A DNA stretch of 41,812 bases from Oscillospiraceae bacterium (GTDB lineage Bacteria > Bacillota > Clostridia > Oscillospirales > Ruminococcaceae): the NCBI GenBank assembly GCA_009778115.1, contig WRKL01000008.1, positions 1 to 41,812 of the forward strand, written 5' to 3'. Shown piece by piece: positions 1 to 9,479 of this stretch (its first letter is position 1; every line of letters begins with the position of its first letter). The notes beneath the pieces are model-generated. The model was not told the DNA's origin and made no database searches. It saw nothing but the letters and a program-made list of their open reading frames with translations. Position numbers and translations under genes: made by a program.

Positions 1-2
1 CA

Positions 3-140
3 TACACGCGGGGCGAAAAACTTCAGAATCTCCACCTTGATAGGGCTCGATTCATCAGACTCTATCTTTTTTACCCCAAACTGTCACCCATCATTGACAC
101 TTTAAGACACTTTAACAAAAAATTAACGCAACCCCCTTGA
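3..140 (+). CDS. possible 3' end of an unidentified gene (partial)
   Basis: An open frame enters from the left edge of the window and runs 45 codons to a TGA at 138-140. The predicted tail is basic and rich in Leu, Phe and Tyr (it contains RLYLFYPKLS). It reads like a real protein terminus, with a faint similarity to the helical segment of DUF1016/YhcG-type proteins that I cannot confirm. A second frame is also open here for about 34 codons, so coding is not proven. Its stop overlaps the -35 hexamer of the promoter at 137-165. Confidence 0.25.
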   Translation, partial: YTRGEKLQNLHLDRARFIRLYLFYPKLSPIIDTLRHFNKKLTQPP

Positions 141-165
141 CAAAATAAAAAGCATATGATATTCT
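137..165 (+). promoter_or_regulatory. sigma-A-type promoter for the leu-ilv operon
   Basis: A perfect -35 hexamer TTGACA (137-142) is followed by a 17-nt spacer and TATTCT (160-165, 4 of 6 matches to TATAAT). Initiation would fall near 172 and leave a leader of about 400 nt before leuA. That is long enough to hold a regulatory element, and one is proposed at 371-539. Between 172 and 370 I see no gene; there is a 9-nt tandem repeat CGGATATAG at 262-279. Confidence 0.55.
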
Positions 166-370
166 TTTGGACACAAGGATAATTCGGGAAGTGCAAGGCG
201 ACAGTATCGAATGCGAATGAATTTTTGTCCGTTCTGCTTAACCTTTGTTGCCTTTGTTACGCCGGATATAGCGGATATAGTTTTTACGGGATGGGAAAAA
301 TCCCCTTGCGATAAACTTTTTATGAAGAGATTTCGGCTTTTAGTTTGAATCTTGATTGCAGGAGAATAAA

Positions 371-475
371 GTGAGCAGAGTAAACCGCACAACTAACGCA
401 ATACGGGTCCTACTTAGCATTATCGCTGTTCTTGATAGTGCTGTTTGGCATTGCGCTGGTTTATCGAAGCAATAA
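371..475 (+). CDS. candidate Ile/Val/Leu-rich leader peptide of the leu-ilv operon
   Basis: This is a 34-codon ORF starting with GTG (371-373), with the ribosome binding site GCAGGAG about 6 nt upstream and a TAA stop at 473-475. Residues 11-21 read IRVLLSIIAVL, so eight of eleven residues are branched-chain amino acids, the end products of the downstream operon. The stop codon lies inside the upstream strand of a hairpin that competes with the perfect hairpin at 489-539. This arrangement is known from ribosome-mediated attenuators such as enterobacterial ilv and leu leaders. The alternative is that it is a decayed membrane-protein fragment, since the +1 frame also encodes a hydrophobic stretch. 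Assignment as a leader peptide is inference. Confidence 0.45.
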   Translation: MSRVNRTTNAIRVLLSIIAVLDSAVWHCAGLSKQ

Positions 476-511
476 CTCTCGTTAAAGAACTGTAAGAGAG
501 GCTTCACCGGC
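455..511 (+). promoter_or_regulatory. candidate antiterminator hairpin of the leu-ilv leader
   Basis: Segments GCTGGT (455-460), GAAGC (466-470), CTCTC (476-480) and TTA (482-484) can pair in order with ACCGGC (506-511), GCTTC (501-505), GAGAG (496-500) and TAA (493-495). This makes 19 pairs with three one-sided bulges. The structure uses the same 3' strand (489-511) as the left arm of the perfect hairpin at 489-539, so the two exclude each other. The leader ORF stop codon (473-475) sits in one bulge. A ribosome terminating there would block this structure; one stalled at the Ile/Val/Leu codons would not. Confidence 0.45.
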
Positions 512-539
512 AAAATGCCGGTGAAGCCTCTCTTACAGT
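489..539 (+). terminator. perfect 23-bp hairpin upstream of leuA (attenuator/terminator candidate)
   Basis: Arms 489-511 and 517-539 are perfectly complementary over 23 bp around the 5-nt loop AAAAT. No comparable hairpin was found elsewhere in the window. It lies 34 nt upstream of the leuA start codon and leaves the leuA ribosome binding site (GGAGG, about 562) free. The downstream sequence (TCATGTATTATTTATAAAG) is only moderately U-rich. If it is an intrinsic terminator it is therefore a non-ideal one, perhaps Nus-factor dependent; an mRNA-stabilising or processing hairpin is also possible. Confidence 0.6.
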
Positions 540-573
540 CATGTATTATTTATAAAGAATCGGAGGAACTAAA

Positions 574-2076
574 ATGGCAACCAGAATTAAAATCTTTGAC
601 ACAACTTTGCGTGACGGAGAACAATCACCCGGATGCAGTATGAATTTGCAAGAAAAATTGGAAGTGGCGCAGCAACTTGAAAAACTGAAAATTGACGTTA
701 TCGAAGCGGGGTTTGCAATTGCATCTCCGGGAGATTTTGTAAGTGTTTCAGAAATAGCAAAAGTAATAAAAAACGCTACCGTAGCGAGCCTTTGCAGAGC
801 AGTGGAAAAGGATATTGACAGAGCGTATGAAGCCGTAAAGTATGCAGTATCCCCGCGTATACACACATTTCTGGCAACCTCGCCGATACATATGAAGTAT
901 AAATTGAAAATGACCGAAGATGAAATTCTCGAAAGAACGGGTCATATGGTCGCTTATGCGAAAAAATATTGTCCGGACGTTGAATTTTCAGCAGAGGATG
1001 CGTCAAGAAGCGACAAGCCGTTTTTAGCGAAAGTATTTGCGCGGGCAATCAAGAATGGTGCGACGGTTATCAACGTACCCGATACCGTTGGCTATTCCTC
1101 GCCGGAAGAAATGGCGGAATTTATCACATATTTGAAAAATAATGTGGATGATATAGAAAAAGCTGAAATCTCGGTGCACTGTCATAATGATTTAGGGCTT
1201 GCCGTCAGCAACACACTTGCTTCGATAAAAGCCGGAGCAACACAAGTTGAATGTACGATAAACGGAATAGGTGAACGCGCGGGCAACGCATCGCTTGAAG
1301 AAGTAGTTATGAACCTGCATACGAGAAAAGATTATTATGATGCAGAGTGCGCTGTAGACACAAAACAAATACATCGCGCAAGCAGGCTGATACAGACGAT
1401 AACCGGCGTTCCGGTAGCTCCGAGCAAAGCAATAGTCGGCGATAACGCGTTCGCTCACGAAGCCGGGATTCATCAGCATGGGGTTCTGATGGAGCGCAGC
1501 ACATATGAAATTATGACACCGCAGGATATAGGTATTCCCCAAAATAAAATCGTACTGGGCAAGCACTCCGGCCGGCACGCATTTGATGACAGATTGACCG
1601 AACTCGGCTATAGCCTCACCAAACAGGAGCTGGACGATGCTTTTGAAAGATTCAAGGATTTGGCTGATAAGAAAAAAATTATTTCGGACGGTGACCTGGA
1701 CGCTTTGATCGCGATGAAACTTGAAACGGCAGAACAGCATTTTAAGCTGGAAAACTTCGTGATAAACAGCGGAAGTAAAATAACCGCTACATCTACGGTC
1801 AGCTTAATCGCAAACGACGAAATAATTGAAAAGGTTTCGGGCGGAGACGGCCCGGTGGATGCGTCATACAAAGCTATAAATATTATTCTCGGCAAACATA
1901 TTGAACTTGAGGATTATTCGATCCGTGCAGCTACAGAAGGTGAGGATGCGCTCGGTGAAGTTATTGTCAAAATCAATATGGACGGCAGAAAAACTATCGG
2001 CAGAGCAAGCAGCACCGATATAATAGAAGCAAGCATATTGGCTTATTTGAACGGAGTGAATAAATTATGGGCATGA
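574..2076 (+). CDS. leuA: 2-isopropylmalate synthase
   Basis: It condenses acetyl-CoA with 2-oxoisovalerate to give 2-isopropylmalate, the first committed step of leucine synthesis. The 500-residue protein has the HMGL-like TIM barrel signature DTTLRDGEQ at residues 9-17, the metal-binding HCHNDLG at 202-208 and GIGERAGN at 231-238. A C-terminal LeuA regulatory domain spans roughly 365-500; in the family this domain binds leucine for feedback inhibition. The start is fixed by GGAGGA 8 nt upstream of ATG. The length is normal for the long bacterial form. It is first in the leu-ilv operon, and its stop overlaps the start of leuC by 10 nt, suggesting translational coupling. Confidence 0.97.
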   Translation: MATRIKIFDTTLRDGEQSPGCSMNLQEKLEVAQQLEKLKIDVIEAGFAIASPGDFVSVSEIAKVIKNATVASLCRAVEKDIDRAYEAVKYAVSPRIHTFLATSPIHMKYKLKMTEDEILERTGHMVAYAKKYCPDVEFSAEDASRSDKPFLAKVFARAIKNGATVINVPDTVGYSSPEEMAEFITYLKNNVDDIEKAEISVHCHNDLGLAVSNTLASIKAGATQVECTINGIGERAGNASLEEVVMNLHTRKDYYDAECAVDTKQIHRASRLIQTITGVPVAPSKAIVGDNAFAHEAGIHQHGVLMERSTYEIMTPQDIGIPQNKIVLGKHSGRHAFDDRLTELGYSLTKQELDDAFERFKDLADKKKIISDGDLDALIAMKLETAEQHFKLENFVINSGSKITATSTVSLIANDEIIEKVSGGDGPVDASYKAINIILGKHIELEDYSIRAATEGEDALGEVIVKINMDGRKTIGRASSTDIIEASILAYLNGVNKLWA

Positions 2077-3326
2077 CAATGACACAAAAGATTCTGGCGG
2101 CGCACAGCGGTCTTGATAAAGTATCCGCCGGACAGCTTATTGAAGCTGATTTAGATATAGTTTTGGGTAATGATATAACCGCGCCGGTCGCTATAAACGA
2201 ATTTGAAAAGGCAAATTTAAACAATATATACTCAAAAGAAAAGATTGTACTTGTTATGGATCATTTTACCCCGAACAAAGATATAAAGGCCGCCGAACAG
2301 TGCAGACGGGTCAGGGAATTTGCAGAAAAGCATCAAATCGTTAACTTTTTTGATGTTGGCGAAATGGGGATAGAACACGCACTCCTTCCCGAAAAAGGAC
2401 TTGTTAAAGCGGGCGACTGTATCATAGGAGCGGATTCGCATACCTGTACATACGGTGCGCTCGGAGCATTTTCAACAGGCGTAGGCAGCACAGACATGGC
2501 GGCGGGAATGGCTTCGGGTAAGGTGTGGCTGAAGGTGCCGAAAGCGGTTAAGATTAATCTTGAGGGTAAATTCAACGCAAATGTAAGCGGCAAAGATTTG
2601 ATTTTGCATATAATCGGCAAAATCGGAGTTGACGGCGCGTTATATAAGTCTATGGAATTTTCAGGTGAAGGCGCAGCAAATCTTTCTGCGGACGATCGGC
2701 TGTGTGTAGCGAACATGGTTATTGAAGCAGGGGCAAAAAACGGAATTTTCCCCGTCGATGATAAAACTATTGAGTATATGAAACAGGCAGGAGCGGTTGA
2801 TTACAAGGTTTTTGAAGCTGATCCGGATGCGGAATATGACGGGGAAATAACCGTTGATTTATCTGCGCTGAAACCCACGGTCGCGTTTCCGCATCTTCCC
2901 GAAAATACGCATCCCGTCGATGAGATAACCGAAAACATAAAAATACATCAGTCGGTTATAGGATCCTGCACAAACGGACGATATGAAGATATGGCGGCTG
3001 CTGCAAACGTTATGAAAGGAAAAAAAGTCGCAAAAGGAGTCCGTTGCATTATAATTCCGGCAACCCAAAAGATATACTTAGAATGTATAAAAAGCGGGTT
3101 CGCAGAAATTTTTATTGAAGCAGGTGCAATTATCAGCACTCCTACCTGCGGGCCGTGCCTTGGCGGTCATACGGGTATTTTAGCAGCAGGGGAACGCGCA
3201 GTTGCGACAACCAACAGAAATTTCGTCGGGCGAATGGGACACACAACGTCTGAAGTATACTTAGCAAGCCCGTATGTTGCGGCAAAAGCGGCAATAAAAG
3301 GATATTTAGGGAGGGATATAATTTGA
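2067..3326 (+). CDS. leuC: 3-isopropylmalate dehydratase large subunit
   Basis: With LeuD it forms the [4Fe-4S] hydro-lyase that isomerises 2- to 3-isopropylmalate. At 419 residues it is the short, HacA-like form common in Clostridia and archaea rather than the ~470-residue enterobacterial form. The cluster ligands are recognisable as Cys301 ([10 protein letters not shown]) and Cys361/Cys364 (CGPCLGG). The aconitase-type [13 protein letters not shown] lies around 121-133. The start ATG at 2067 has GGAG at a spacing of about 10 nt within the leuA 3' end; an ATG at 2073 is possible but is farther from it. The gene ends overlapping the leuD TTG start. Confidence 0.96.
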   Translation: MGMTMTQKILAAHSGLDKVSAGQLIEADLDIVLGNDITAPVAINEFEKANLNNIYSKEKIVLVMDHFTPNKDIKAAEQCRRVREFAEKHQIVNFFDVGEMGIEHALLPEKGLVKAGDCIIGADSHTCTYGALGAFSTGVGSTDMAAGMASGKVWLKVPKAVKINLEGKFNANVSGKDLILHIIGKIGVDGALYKSMEFSGEGAANLSADDRLCVANMVIEAGAKNGIFPVDDKTIEYMKQAGAVDYKVFEADPDAEYDGEITVDLSALKPTVAFPHLPENTHPVDEITENIKIHQSVIGSCTNGRYEDMAAAANVMKGKKVAKGVRCIIIPATQKIYLECIKSGFAEIFIEAGAIISTPTCGPCLGGHTGILAAGERAVATTNRNFVGRMGHTTSEVYLASPYVAAKAAIKGYLGRDII

Positions 3327-3811
3327 AGGTCAAAGGAACGGTACATAAATACGGCGACAATATAGACACGGATGTTATTATTCCGGCGCGGTATCTAAAC
3401 ACAACTGATCCTGAAGAGTTAAAACTGCATTGCATGGAGGATATAGATGCGGGCTTTGTAAACAAAGTAAAACCCGGCGACATTATGACCGGCGGCAAAA
3501 ATTTCGGTTGCGGCTCGTCGCGCGAACACGCGCCCATCGCTATTAAATCCGCAGGCATAGCCTGTATAATTGCGGAAAGTTTTGCGCGGATATTTTACAG
3601 GAACGCGATCAATATCGGTTTACCGATCATCGAAAGCGCACCGGCAGTCAAAGCGATAAAAGACGGCGATATTGTAGAAATTGATTTTGATAAAGGAAGG
3701 ATCAAGGTAGGGGATAAAGTTTATAACGCACCGGCTTTTCCGCAATTTATCCAGGATATAATATCCGCCGGCGGGCTACTGAAGAAGACGGGTGCAAAAA
3801 ATGGATTATAA
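3323..3811 (+). CDS. leuD: 3-isopropylmalate dehydratase small subunit
   Basis: This is the swivelling small subunit that pairs with LeuC; the holoenzyme is cytosolic. The 162-residue protein carries the substrate-recognition segment [10 protein letters not shown] (63-71) and the early [14 protein letters not shown] segment of the family. Translation starts at TTG (3323-3325), four bases that overlap the leuC stop (TTGA), preceded by AGGGAGG. This implies coupling with LeuC, as expected for a 1:1 complex. The 3' end overlaps the leuB start by 11 nt. Confidence 0.95.
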   Translation: MKVKGTVHKYGDNIDTDVIIPARYLNTTDPEELKLHCMEDIDAGFVNKVKPGDIMTGGKNFGCGSSREHAPIAIKSAGIACIIAESFARIFYRNAINIGLPIIESAPAVKAIKDGDIVEIDFDKGRIKVGDKVYNAPAFPQFIQDIISAGGLLKKTGAKNGL

Positions 3812-4883
3812 TATAGCGTTAATAAAAGGCGACGGTATCGGACCTGAAATTATAACTCAGGCGGTGAATGTGCTTGAAATTACCGGGAAAAAATATGGGC
3901 ATAAATTTAATTTTAAATGTTCGCTTCTTGGCGGCTGCGCGATTGATGAAACCGGCGTGCCGCTGCCGCAGGAAACGATAGACGAATGTCTGAAATCCGA
4001 CAGCGTGCTTTTGGGTGCGGTCGGCGGTCCGAAATGGGAAAGTCTGCCCGGAAATTTACGCCCCGAGGCCGGGCTGCTCGGACTGCGTTCGGCAATGAAA
4101 CTTTATGCTAACATTCGTCCCGCATTCCTTTTTGAACCGTTGAAAGCGGTCTGTCCCTTACGTCAGGGCATTGCAGAAAAAGGCATAGATATGATAATAG
4201 TACGGGAACTTACAGGCGGTATATATTTCGGCAAGCGCGGGCGGCGTGTTACGAAAAACGGCACGGAGGCTTTTGATACAGAAGTTTATAACGAAACCGA
4301 GATAAAGCGCACCGCGAAAATAGCGTTTGAAACCGCAATGACAAGAAGAAAAAAACTCGTAAGCATTGATAAAGCTAATGTGCTGGAGAGCAGCCGTTTA
4401 TGGAGGGAATCCGTGCATAGTATGTCGTTGGAATATCCGGAGGTAGAACTTAAGGATATGCTTGTTGATAATGCGGCAATGCAGCTGGTAAGAGATCCGT
4501 CGCAGTTTGACGTAGTGCTTGCAAGCAATATTTTCGGCGATATATTATCAGATGAAGCCGCAATGATAACAGGTTCAATAGGTATGCTTGCTTCCGCTTC
4601 GCTCGGGAACGGCAAACGCGGACTTTATGAGCCGATTCACGGCAGTGCTCCTGATATTGCGGGACAAAACAAATCCAACCCGACAGCGGCGATCCTGTCA
4701 GCGGCGATGATGCTGGAGTATTCATTTGGGTTGCGCAGAGAAAGCACGGCGATCCGGGAAGCGGTAAACAAGGTTTTGCGTGCCGGAATAAGAACATTTG
4801 ATATTAAAGGCAGGGATACGGAACAGATTGTCGGCACGGTTCAGATGGGTGAATTAATATGCCGGGAAATAAATGGAATATAA
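3801..4883 (+). CDS. leuB: 3-isopropylmalate dehydrogenase
   Basis: It oxidises and decarboxylates 3-isopropylmalate to 4-methyl-2-oxopentanoate with NAD+, the last dedicated step before transamination to leucine. The N-terminus has the family GDGIGPEI motif. Downstream come the [10 protein letters not shown] substrate loop, the VDNAAMQL segment with metal-binding Asp residues, and [12 protein letters not shown] followed by [13 protein letters not shown] chose ATG 3801 (360 residues), which gives the usual M-x-Y-x-I-A start. A GTG at 3792 in the same frame would add three residues and has no better ribosome binding site. The N-terminus overlaps leuD by 11 nt. Confidence 0.95.
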   Translation: MDYNIALIKGDGIGPEIITQAVNVLEITGKKYGHKFNFKCSLLGGCAIDETGVPLPQETIDECLKSDSVLLGAVGGPKWESLPGNLRPEAGLLGLRSAMKLYANIRPAFLFEPLKAVCPLRQGIAEKGIDMIIVRELTGGIYFGKRGRRVTKNGTEAFDTEVYNETEIKRTAKIAFETAMTRRKKLVSIDKANVLESSRLWRESVHSMSLEYPEVELKDMLVDNAAMQLVRDPSQFDVVLASNIFGDILSDEAAMITGSIGMLASASLGNGKRGLYEPIHGSAPDIAGQNKSNPTAAILSAAMMLEYSFGLRRESTAIREAVNKVLRAGIRTFDIKGRDTEQIVGTVQMGELICREINGI

Positions 4884-4907
4884 TGACAAATCATGGGGAG
4901 ATAGATT

Positions 4908-6566
4908 ATGAAATTAAACGGAGCGCAAATTGTTGTTGAACAATTAATAAAGCACGGTGTAACAACTGTATTTGGTTATCCCGGAGGAGCGGTGCTTCCT
5001 TTGTATGACGAGTTGTATAAAAATGGCGGTTCGATTCATCATGTGCTGACGGCGCACGAACAGGGTGCGGCGCACGCGGCGGACGGATACGCAAGAGCAA
5101 GCGGCAAAACCGGTGTAGTGATCGCAACGAGCGGCCCGGGTGCGACAAATCTTGTGACAGGCATTGCAAACGCGCACCTTGACAGCGTACCTCTTGTCGC
5201 GATTACCGGAAATGTAACGGTTCCGCTTCTCGGCAGGGACAGTTTTCAGGAAGTAGATATTGTAGGCATTACTCAGCCTATTGTTAAACATAATTTTATT
5301 GTCCGGGATGCCAAGGCACTTGAACAAACCCTGAACGAAGCTTTTTATATCGCAGGCAGCGGCCGCCCCGGTCCGGTGCTTGTGGATATCCCGAAAAGTG
5401 TTCAAAGCGACGTTTGTGAATATACAAGAGAGCGCGGTTTTTTTGAGGAGAAAGAAAAACCGAATATTCATCCCGATGATATTAAAAAAATTCTTTCGGC
5501 GCTTAAAACCGGAAAGAAACCGTACATATATGCAGGCGGCGGCGTTATCGCAAGCGGTGCGGAAGCTGAATTGCGGGAGCTTTCAACAAGGCTGTCTGCC
5601 CCGGTTGGTTTAAGCATGATGGGATTGACCGCAATCCCGGACGATTATGCGCTTAACCTTGGTATGACGGGTATGCACGGAAAATATGCGGCATCGGTTG
5701 CAAAATCAGAAAGCGATGTGCTTATTGTTTTAGGTGCGCGTTTTTCGGACCGAGCCACGGGCAACGTTGAGGAATACCGGGCGGATAAAACTATTATACA
5801 TATTGATATTGATCGTGCCGAAATAGGAAAAAATATTCATCCTCATATTGAAGTGTGCGCAGACGTTAAAGAGGCGCTGACAAAATTGCTGGCAGAGCTT
5901 CCCGTTATGCAAAATGATGAATGGCTGAAACGTATTGATGAATTGAAGAACGAAGAACACGTCTCCTCAAACGATGAATTTAACCCGAAAAACATTATAG
6001 AAATGACGGAGCGTATTTGCGGCGGCGATACAATTATTGCAACGGATGTGGGACAGCATCAGATGTGGGTCGTACAGCACTATAAATTCAAAAAACCGCG
6101 TACCCTGCTGACTTCCGGCGGTCTTGGAGCGATGGGATTCGGTTTAGGTGCGGCTATTGGCGGCTGTATGGCAAATGATTCGAAACGAACCGTTTTGTTT
6201 ACGGGCGACGGTAGTTTCGGTATGAATTTAACGGAGCTTTCTACGGCGGTTTCGCAGGAACTACCCATAATTATAATAATATTAAATAACGGCGTTTTGG
6301 GTTTGCCGCGGCAATGGCAAGCCGCATTTTTCGGCGAAAGGTATTCGTGCAGCACGCTAAACCGCAAAACGGATTTTGCAGCGTTGGCAAAAGCTTTCGG
6401 AGCAGACGGATATAAGGCTGAGGATCTGTCGCAGCTTGAAAAAATACTCTTGAATTTACAAGACAAAACACCGACGGTCATTGACTGCGCTATCGGAATG
6501 GACGAAAAAGTTTTCCCGATGATTCCGCCCGGCGGGTCGATCCGGGATATTATAGTAAAGGAGTGA
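4908..6566 (+). CDS. ilvB: acetolactate synthase large (catalytic) subunit
   Basis: This ThDP- and FAD-dependent enzyme condenses two pyruvates to acetolactate (valine/leucine branch) or pyruvate with 2-oxobutyrate to acetohydroxybutyrate (isoleucine branch). The 552 residues show the N-terminal pyrimidine-binding domain with catalytic Glu51 in AHEQGAAHAADGYAR. The central FAD/DHS-like domain follows, then the ThDP pyrophosphate-binding motif from GDG (433-435) to NN (460-461). The arginine and tryptophan of the herbicide/substrate region are present in PRQWQ. The start is supported by GGGGAG 7 nt upstream. It is followed after 5 nt by its small regulatory subunit. Confidence 0.96.
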   Translation: MKLNGAQIVVEQLIKHGVTTVFGYPGGAVLPLYDELYKNGGSIHHVLTAHEQGAAHAADGYARASGKTGVVIATSGPGATNLVTGIANAHLDSVPLVAITGNVTVPLLGRDSFQEVDIVGITQPIVKHNFIVRDAKALEQTLNEAFYIAGSGRPGPVLVDIPKSVQSDVCEYTRERGFFEEKEKPNIHPDDIKKILSALKTGKKPYIYAGGGVIASGAEAELRELSTRLSAPVGLSMMGLTAIPDDYALNLGMTGMHGKYAASVAKSESDVLIVLGARFSDRATGNVEEYRADKTIIHIDIDRAEIGKNIHPHIEVCADVKEALTKLLAELPVMQNDEWLKRIDELKNEEHVSSNDEFNPKNIIEMTERICGGDTIIATDVGQHQMWVVQHYKFKKPRTLLTSGGLGAMGFGLGAAIGGCMANDSKRTVLFTGDGSFGMNLTELSTAVSQELPIIIIILNNGVLGLPRQWQAAFFGERYSCSTLNRKTDFAALAKAFGADGYKAEDLSQLEKILLNLQDKTPTVIDCAIGMDEKVFPMIPPGGSIRDIIVKE

Positions 6567-6571
6567 TTTAA

Positions 6572-6832
6572 GTGTCTGATTCAGCAGAAAAATTTACGGT
6601 GGAACTTCTTGTTTCCAATCATTACGGCGTGTTAAACCGTATTACGGGATTATATGCGCGGCGCGGGTTTAATATTGACAGCCTGCACGTTAATGAAACC
6701 GAAAATCCGCAAAGGTCGCGAATGCTGATAAGTTCAAAGGGCGATAAGTATATTCAAACCCAAATGGTTCGTCAGCTTTCCAAACTGCACGATGTAAAAA
6801 GCGTTGTTTTAATGACGCAGTCAACCGTATAA
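6572..6832 (+). CDS. ilvN: acetolactate synthase small regulatory subunit, short form
   Basis: An 86-residue ACT-domain protein starting at GTG with AAAGGAGTGA upstream. The ACT fold covers nearly the whole chain (VELLVSNHYGVLNRITGLYA at about 9-28, then NIDSLHVNETENPQRSRM). It is the partner of IlvB and in the family mediates valine feedback inhibition and activation. It lacks the second, C-terminal domain found in the common ~160-170-residue IlvN/IlvH proteins, so its length resembles enterobacterial IlvM or IlvN. It is intact, with no sign of frameshift downstream: the sequence after TAA goes directly to the ilvC ribosome binding site. Confidence 0.92.
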   Translation: MSDSAEKFTVELLVSNHYGVLNRITGLYARRGFNIDSLHVNETENPQRSRMLISSKGDKYIQTQMVRQLSKLHDVKSVVLMTQSTV

Positions 6833-6859
6833 AAAATAAAAAATAAAGGGGAAATTATC

Positions 6860-7861
6860 ATGGGTAAAATGTATTATGACAATGATTGCAATCCAAATCT
6901 TCTTAAAACTAAAACGATAGCCGTTATCGGATACGGCTCGCAAGGACACGCTCACGCTCAAAATCTGAAAGACAACAAATTTAATGTGATCATAGGGTTG
7001 TATGAAGGCTCTAAAAGCGCGGAAGTTGCGAAAAAAGACGGATTTACCGTTTTTAACACGGATGAAGCGGTTAAACGGGCTGACATTGTAATGCTTCTTG
7101 TCAACGATGAAAAAATGAAGAGTATCTATGACGATAGTGTTGCGGCTAATTTGGAAGCCGGAATGACGCTTTGTTTCGCACACGGCTTTAACATAAGATA
7201 CGGACAAATTATACCGCCCGGGGATGTAAACGTAATTATGGTCGCTCCAAAAGGACCCGGGCATACCGTAAGAAGTCAATTTCTTGAAAATAAAGGCGTT
7301 CCCTGCCTGATTGCCGTTGAAAATGATGCTGACGGTAACGCAAGGGAAATTGCTTTAGCTTATGCTTCAGGTATTGGCGGCGGCCGGGGCGGAATTTTGG
7401 AAACAACGTTTAAAGAGGAAACCGAAACCGATTTATTCGGCGAACAATGTGTTTTGTGCGGCGGTGTAACCGCTTTGATGAAAGCCGGATTTGAAACGCT
7501 GGTAAATGCGGGCTATCAACCGGAAAGCGCATATTTTGAATGCGTTCACGAAATGAAGTTGATTATCGACCTTGTGGTCAAAGGAGGCTTATCGTTTATG
7601 CGGCACTCCATCAGCGATACCGCTGAATATGGCGATTATATGACAGGCAGCCGTCTCATCACACAGGCGGTCAAGGATGAAATGAAAAAAGTTCTCCTTG
7701 AAATTCAGAACGGTTCATTCGCTGAAGAATGGTTGAAAGAGAATGCCGGCGGCAGACTTAGGTTTGCAAAGATGCGGAAAACCGAAAGCGAACTGCCGGT
7801 TGAAAAAGTAGGCGGAGAATTAAGGAAAAAAATGAGTTGGAGCGGAAAAAATGAAAAGTGA
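6860..7861 (+). CDS. ilvC: ketol-acid reductoisomerase (class I)
   Basis: It rearranges and reduces acetolactate or acetohydroxybutyrate to the dihydroxy acids, using Mg2+ and a nicotinamide cofactor. The 333-residue length is that of class I enzymes. The Rossmann motif [15 protein letters not shown] starts at residue 24 and the beta2-alphaB cofactor loop is GLYEGSKS (46-53). The knotted domain contains the metal-binding ETDLFGEQ and the CHEMK-like segment. In NADPH-preferring class I enzymes the loop usually reads LRxGS; here the arginine is tyrosine, so cofactor preference may differ (inference). GGGG lies upstream of ATG. The 3' end overlaps ilvD by 11 nt. Confidence 0.96.
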   Translation: MGKMYYDNDCNPNLLKTKTIAVIGYGSQGHAHAQNLKDNKFNVIIGLYEGSKSAEVAKKDGFTVFNTDEAVKRADIVMLLVNDEKMKSIYDDSVAANLEAGMTLCFAHGFNIRYGQIIPPGDVNVIMVAPKGPGHTVRSQFLENKGVPCLIAVENDADGNAREIALAYASGIGGGRGGILETTFKEETETDLFGEQCVLCGGVTALMKAGFETLVNAGYQPESAYFECVHEMKLIIDLVVKGGLSFMRHSISDTAEYGDYMTGSRLITQAVKDEMKKVLLEIQNGSFAEEWLKENAGGRLRFAKMRKTESELPVEKVGGELRKKMSWSGKNEK

Positions 7862-9479
7862 CGTTATGAAATCAGGGGTGGAAAACGCTCCGAAACGCTC
7901 GCTTTTGAAAGCAATGGGATATACGGATTTGCAAATAAAGCGCCCGCTTGTAGGAATTGTCAATTCATATAACGAGGTAGTGCCGGGTCATGTGCATTTA
8001 CAAAACATTTCACGAGCTGTCAAAGACGGCGTATTGATAAACGGCGGAACACCCATGGAATTTAATACGATAGGTGTATGCGACGGACTTGCTATGGGGC
8101 ATGAGGGAATGAAGTATTCGCTGTGTTCCCGCGAAATTATTGCCGACAGCATCGAGTGTATGGTAAAAGCGCATTGTTTTGACGCGCTTGTTTTTATCCC
8201 GAATTGTGATAAGATCGTACCGGCTATGCTTATGGCGGCGGCCCGGCTTGATTTGCCTGCGATTTTCATATCGGGCGGGCCTATGCTGTCGATTAACGGT
8301 TCGGACTTAAACAGTGTTTTTGAAGCCGTGGGAAACGTAAAGGCAGGTAAAATAAACGAAGCTGAACTTACGCTTATCGAAGAAGATGCTTGTCCGGGCT
8401 GCGGTTCATGTTCGGGTATGTTTACCGCTAATTCGATGAACTGTTTGTGTGAGGCGTTAGGAATGGCATTGCCGGGAAACGGGACGATCCCGGCCGTTTA
8501 CGCGCACAGATTACGGCTTGCTAAATTAGCAGGTGAACGCATAATGAAGCTGCTGAAAGAGGATATAAGACCTTCGCATATAATGACCGAACGAGCGTTC
8601 CAAAATGCTTTGACGGTGGATATGGCTCTTGGGTGTTCTACAAACTCCGTGCTTCATCTTATCGCAATTGCAAATGAGCGCGGCATAGAGCTTGACCTCA
8701 ATTTGATCAATGAAATAAGCGCGAGAACGCCTAATCTCTGCCGCCTTGCGCCTGCGGGATCCCACCATATCCAAGACCTATATTTTGCCGGAGGTGTGCC
8801 GGCAGTTGTATGCAAGCTCGGCGGACTTATTAATAATGACGAATTGACGGTGACCGGGGCAAGCATCGGTGAAAACGTTAGCGGAGTGTGCATCAAAAAT
8901 AAAGATGTTATAAAACAATATAGTCCGAACGGCGGAATTGCGGCACTTTTCGGAAATCTCGCGCCGGACGGAGCAGTCGTAAAACGCAGCGCGGTAAAAA
9001 AGGAAATGCTGGATTTTACGGGGACGGCAAAAGTGTTCGACGGAGAAGAAGATGCGGTCGCCGCAATATACAGCGGACAAATCACAACGGGAGATGTAGT
9101 CGTAATAAGATACGAGGGACCGTCCGGCGGCCCGGGTATGCGGGAAATGCTTCAGGCTACCTCTGCTATTGCCGGAATGGGGCTTGACGGCGAAGCGGCA
9201 CTGATTACCGACGGGAGATTTTCGGGCGCGACACGCGGTGCGGCAGTCGGACATATTTCACCCGAAGCGGCGGCGGGAGGCACAATTGCATATATACTCG
9301 ACGGCGATAAAATTCATATTGATATTGAAAATCAAAAAATCACGTTGCTTGTATCGGACACAGAGCTTGAAAAACGCAGAAAAGAAATAGATTTAAGGAC
9401 GGCGCAAAACATAACGGGTTATTTAAAAAGGTATGCGGCGGCGGTTTCTTCCGCTGATAAGGGGGCTGTATTATGCTGA
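7851..9479 (+). CDS. ilvD: dihydroxy-acid dehydratase
   Basis: It dehydrates 2,3-dihydroxy-isovalerate or -methylvalerate to the 2-oxo acids. The 542-residue protein has PNCDK with Cys119, [10 protein letters not shown] at 181-190 and GGPMLSING. At residues 45-50 it reads PGHVHL, without the extra cysteine of the [2Fe-2S] group. This fits the oxygen-labile [4Fe-4S] enzymes and an anaerobic host. The start ATG lies inside the ilvC 3' end with GGAG 8 nt upstream; a second in-frame ATG occurs at 7866. The stop overlaps the start of ilvA. Confidence 0.95.
   Translation: MKSDVMKSGVENAPKRSLLKAMGYTDLQIKRPLVGIVNSYNEVVPGHVHLQNISRAVKDGVLINGGTPMEFNTIGVCDGLAMGHEGMKYSLCSREIIADSIECMVKAHCFDALVFIPNCDKIVPAMLMAAARLDLPAIFISGGPMLSINGSDLNSVFEAVGNVKAGKINEAELTLIEEDACPGCGSCSGMFTANSMNCLCEALGMALPGNGTIPAVYAHRLRLAKLAGERIMKLLKEDIRPSHIMTERAFQNALTVDMALGCSTNSVLHLIAIANERGIELDLNLINEISARTPNLCRLAPAGSHHIQDLYFAGGVPAVVCKLGGLINNDELTVTGASIGENVSGVCIKNKDVIKQYSPNGGIAALFGNLAPDGAVVKRSAVKKEMLDFTGTAKVFDGEEDAVAAIYSGQITTGDVVVIRYEGPSGGPGMREMLQATSAIAGMGLDGEAALITDGRFSGATRGAAVGHISPEAAAGGTIAYILDGDKIHIDIENQKITLLVSDTELEKRRKEIDLRTAQNITGYLKRYAAAVSSADKGAVLC

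Noticed and set aside
137..573. T-box or other known riboswitch in the leuA leader
   Set aside because: The T-box core AGGGTGGNACCGCG is not present, and I recognise no other riboswitch consensus. The leader is better explained by the small ORF and competing hairpins.
1192..1740. 182-codon antisense ORF within leuA
   Set aside because: It is the complement of a clearly coding gene, with no recognisable domain and no upstream signals.
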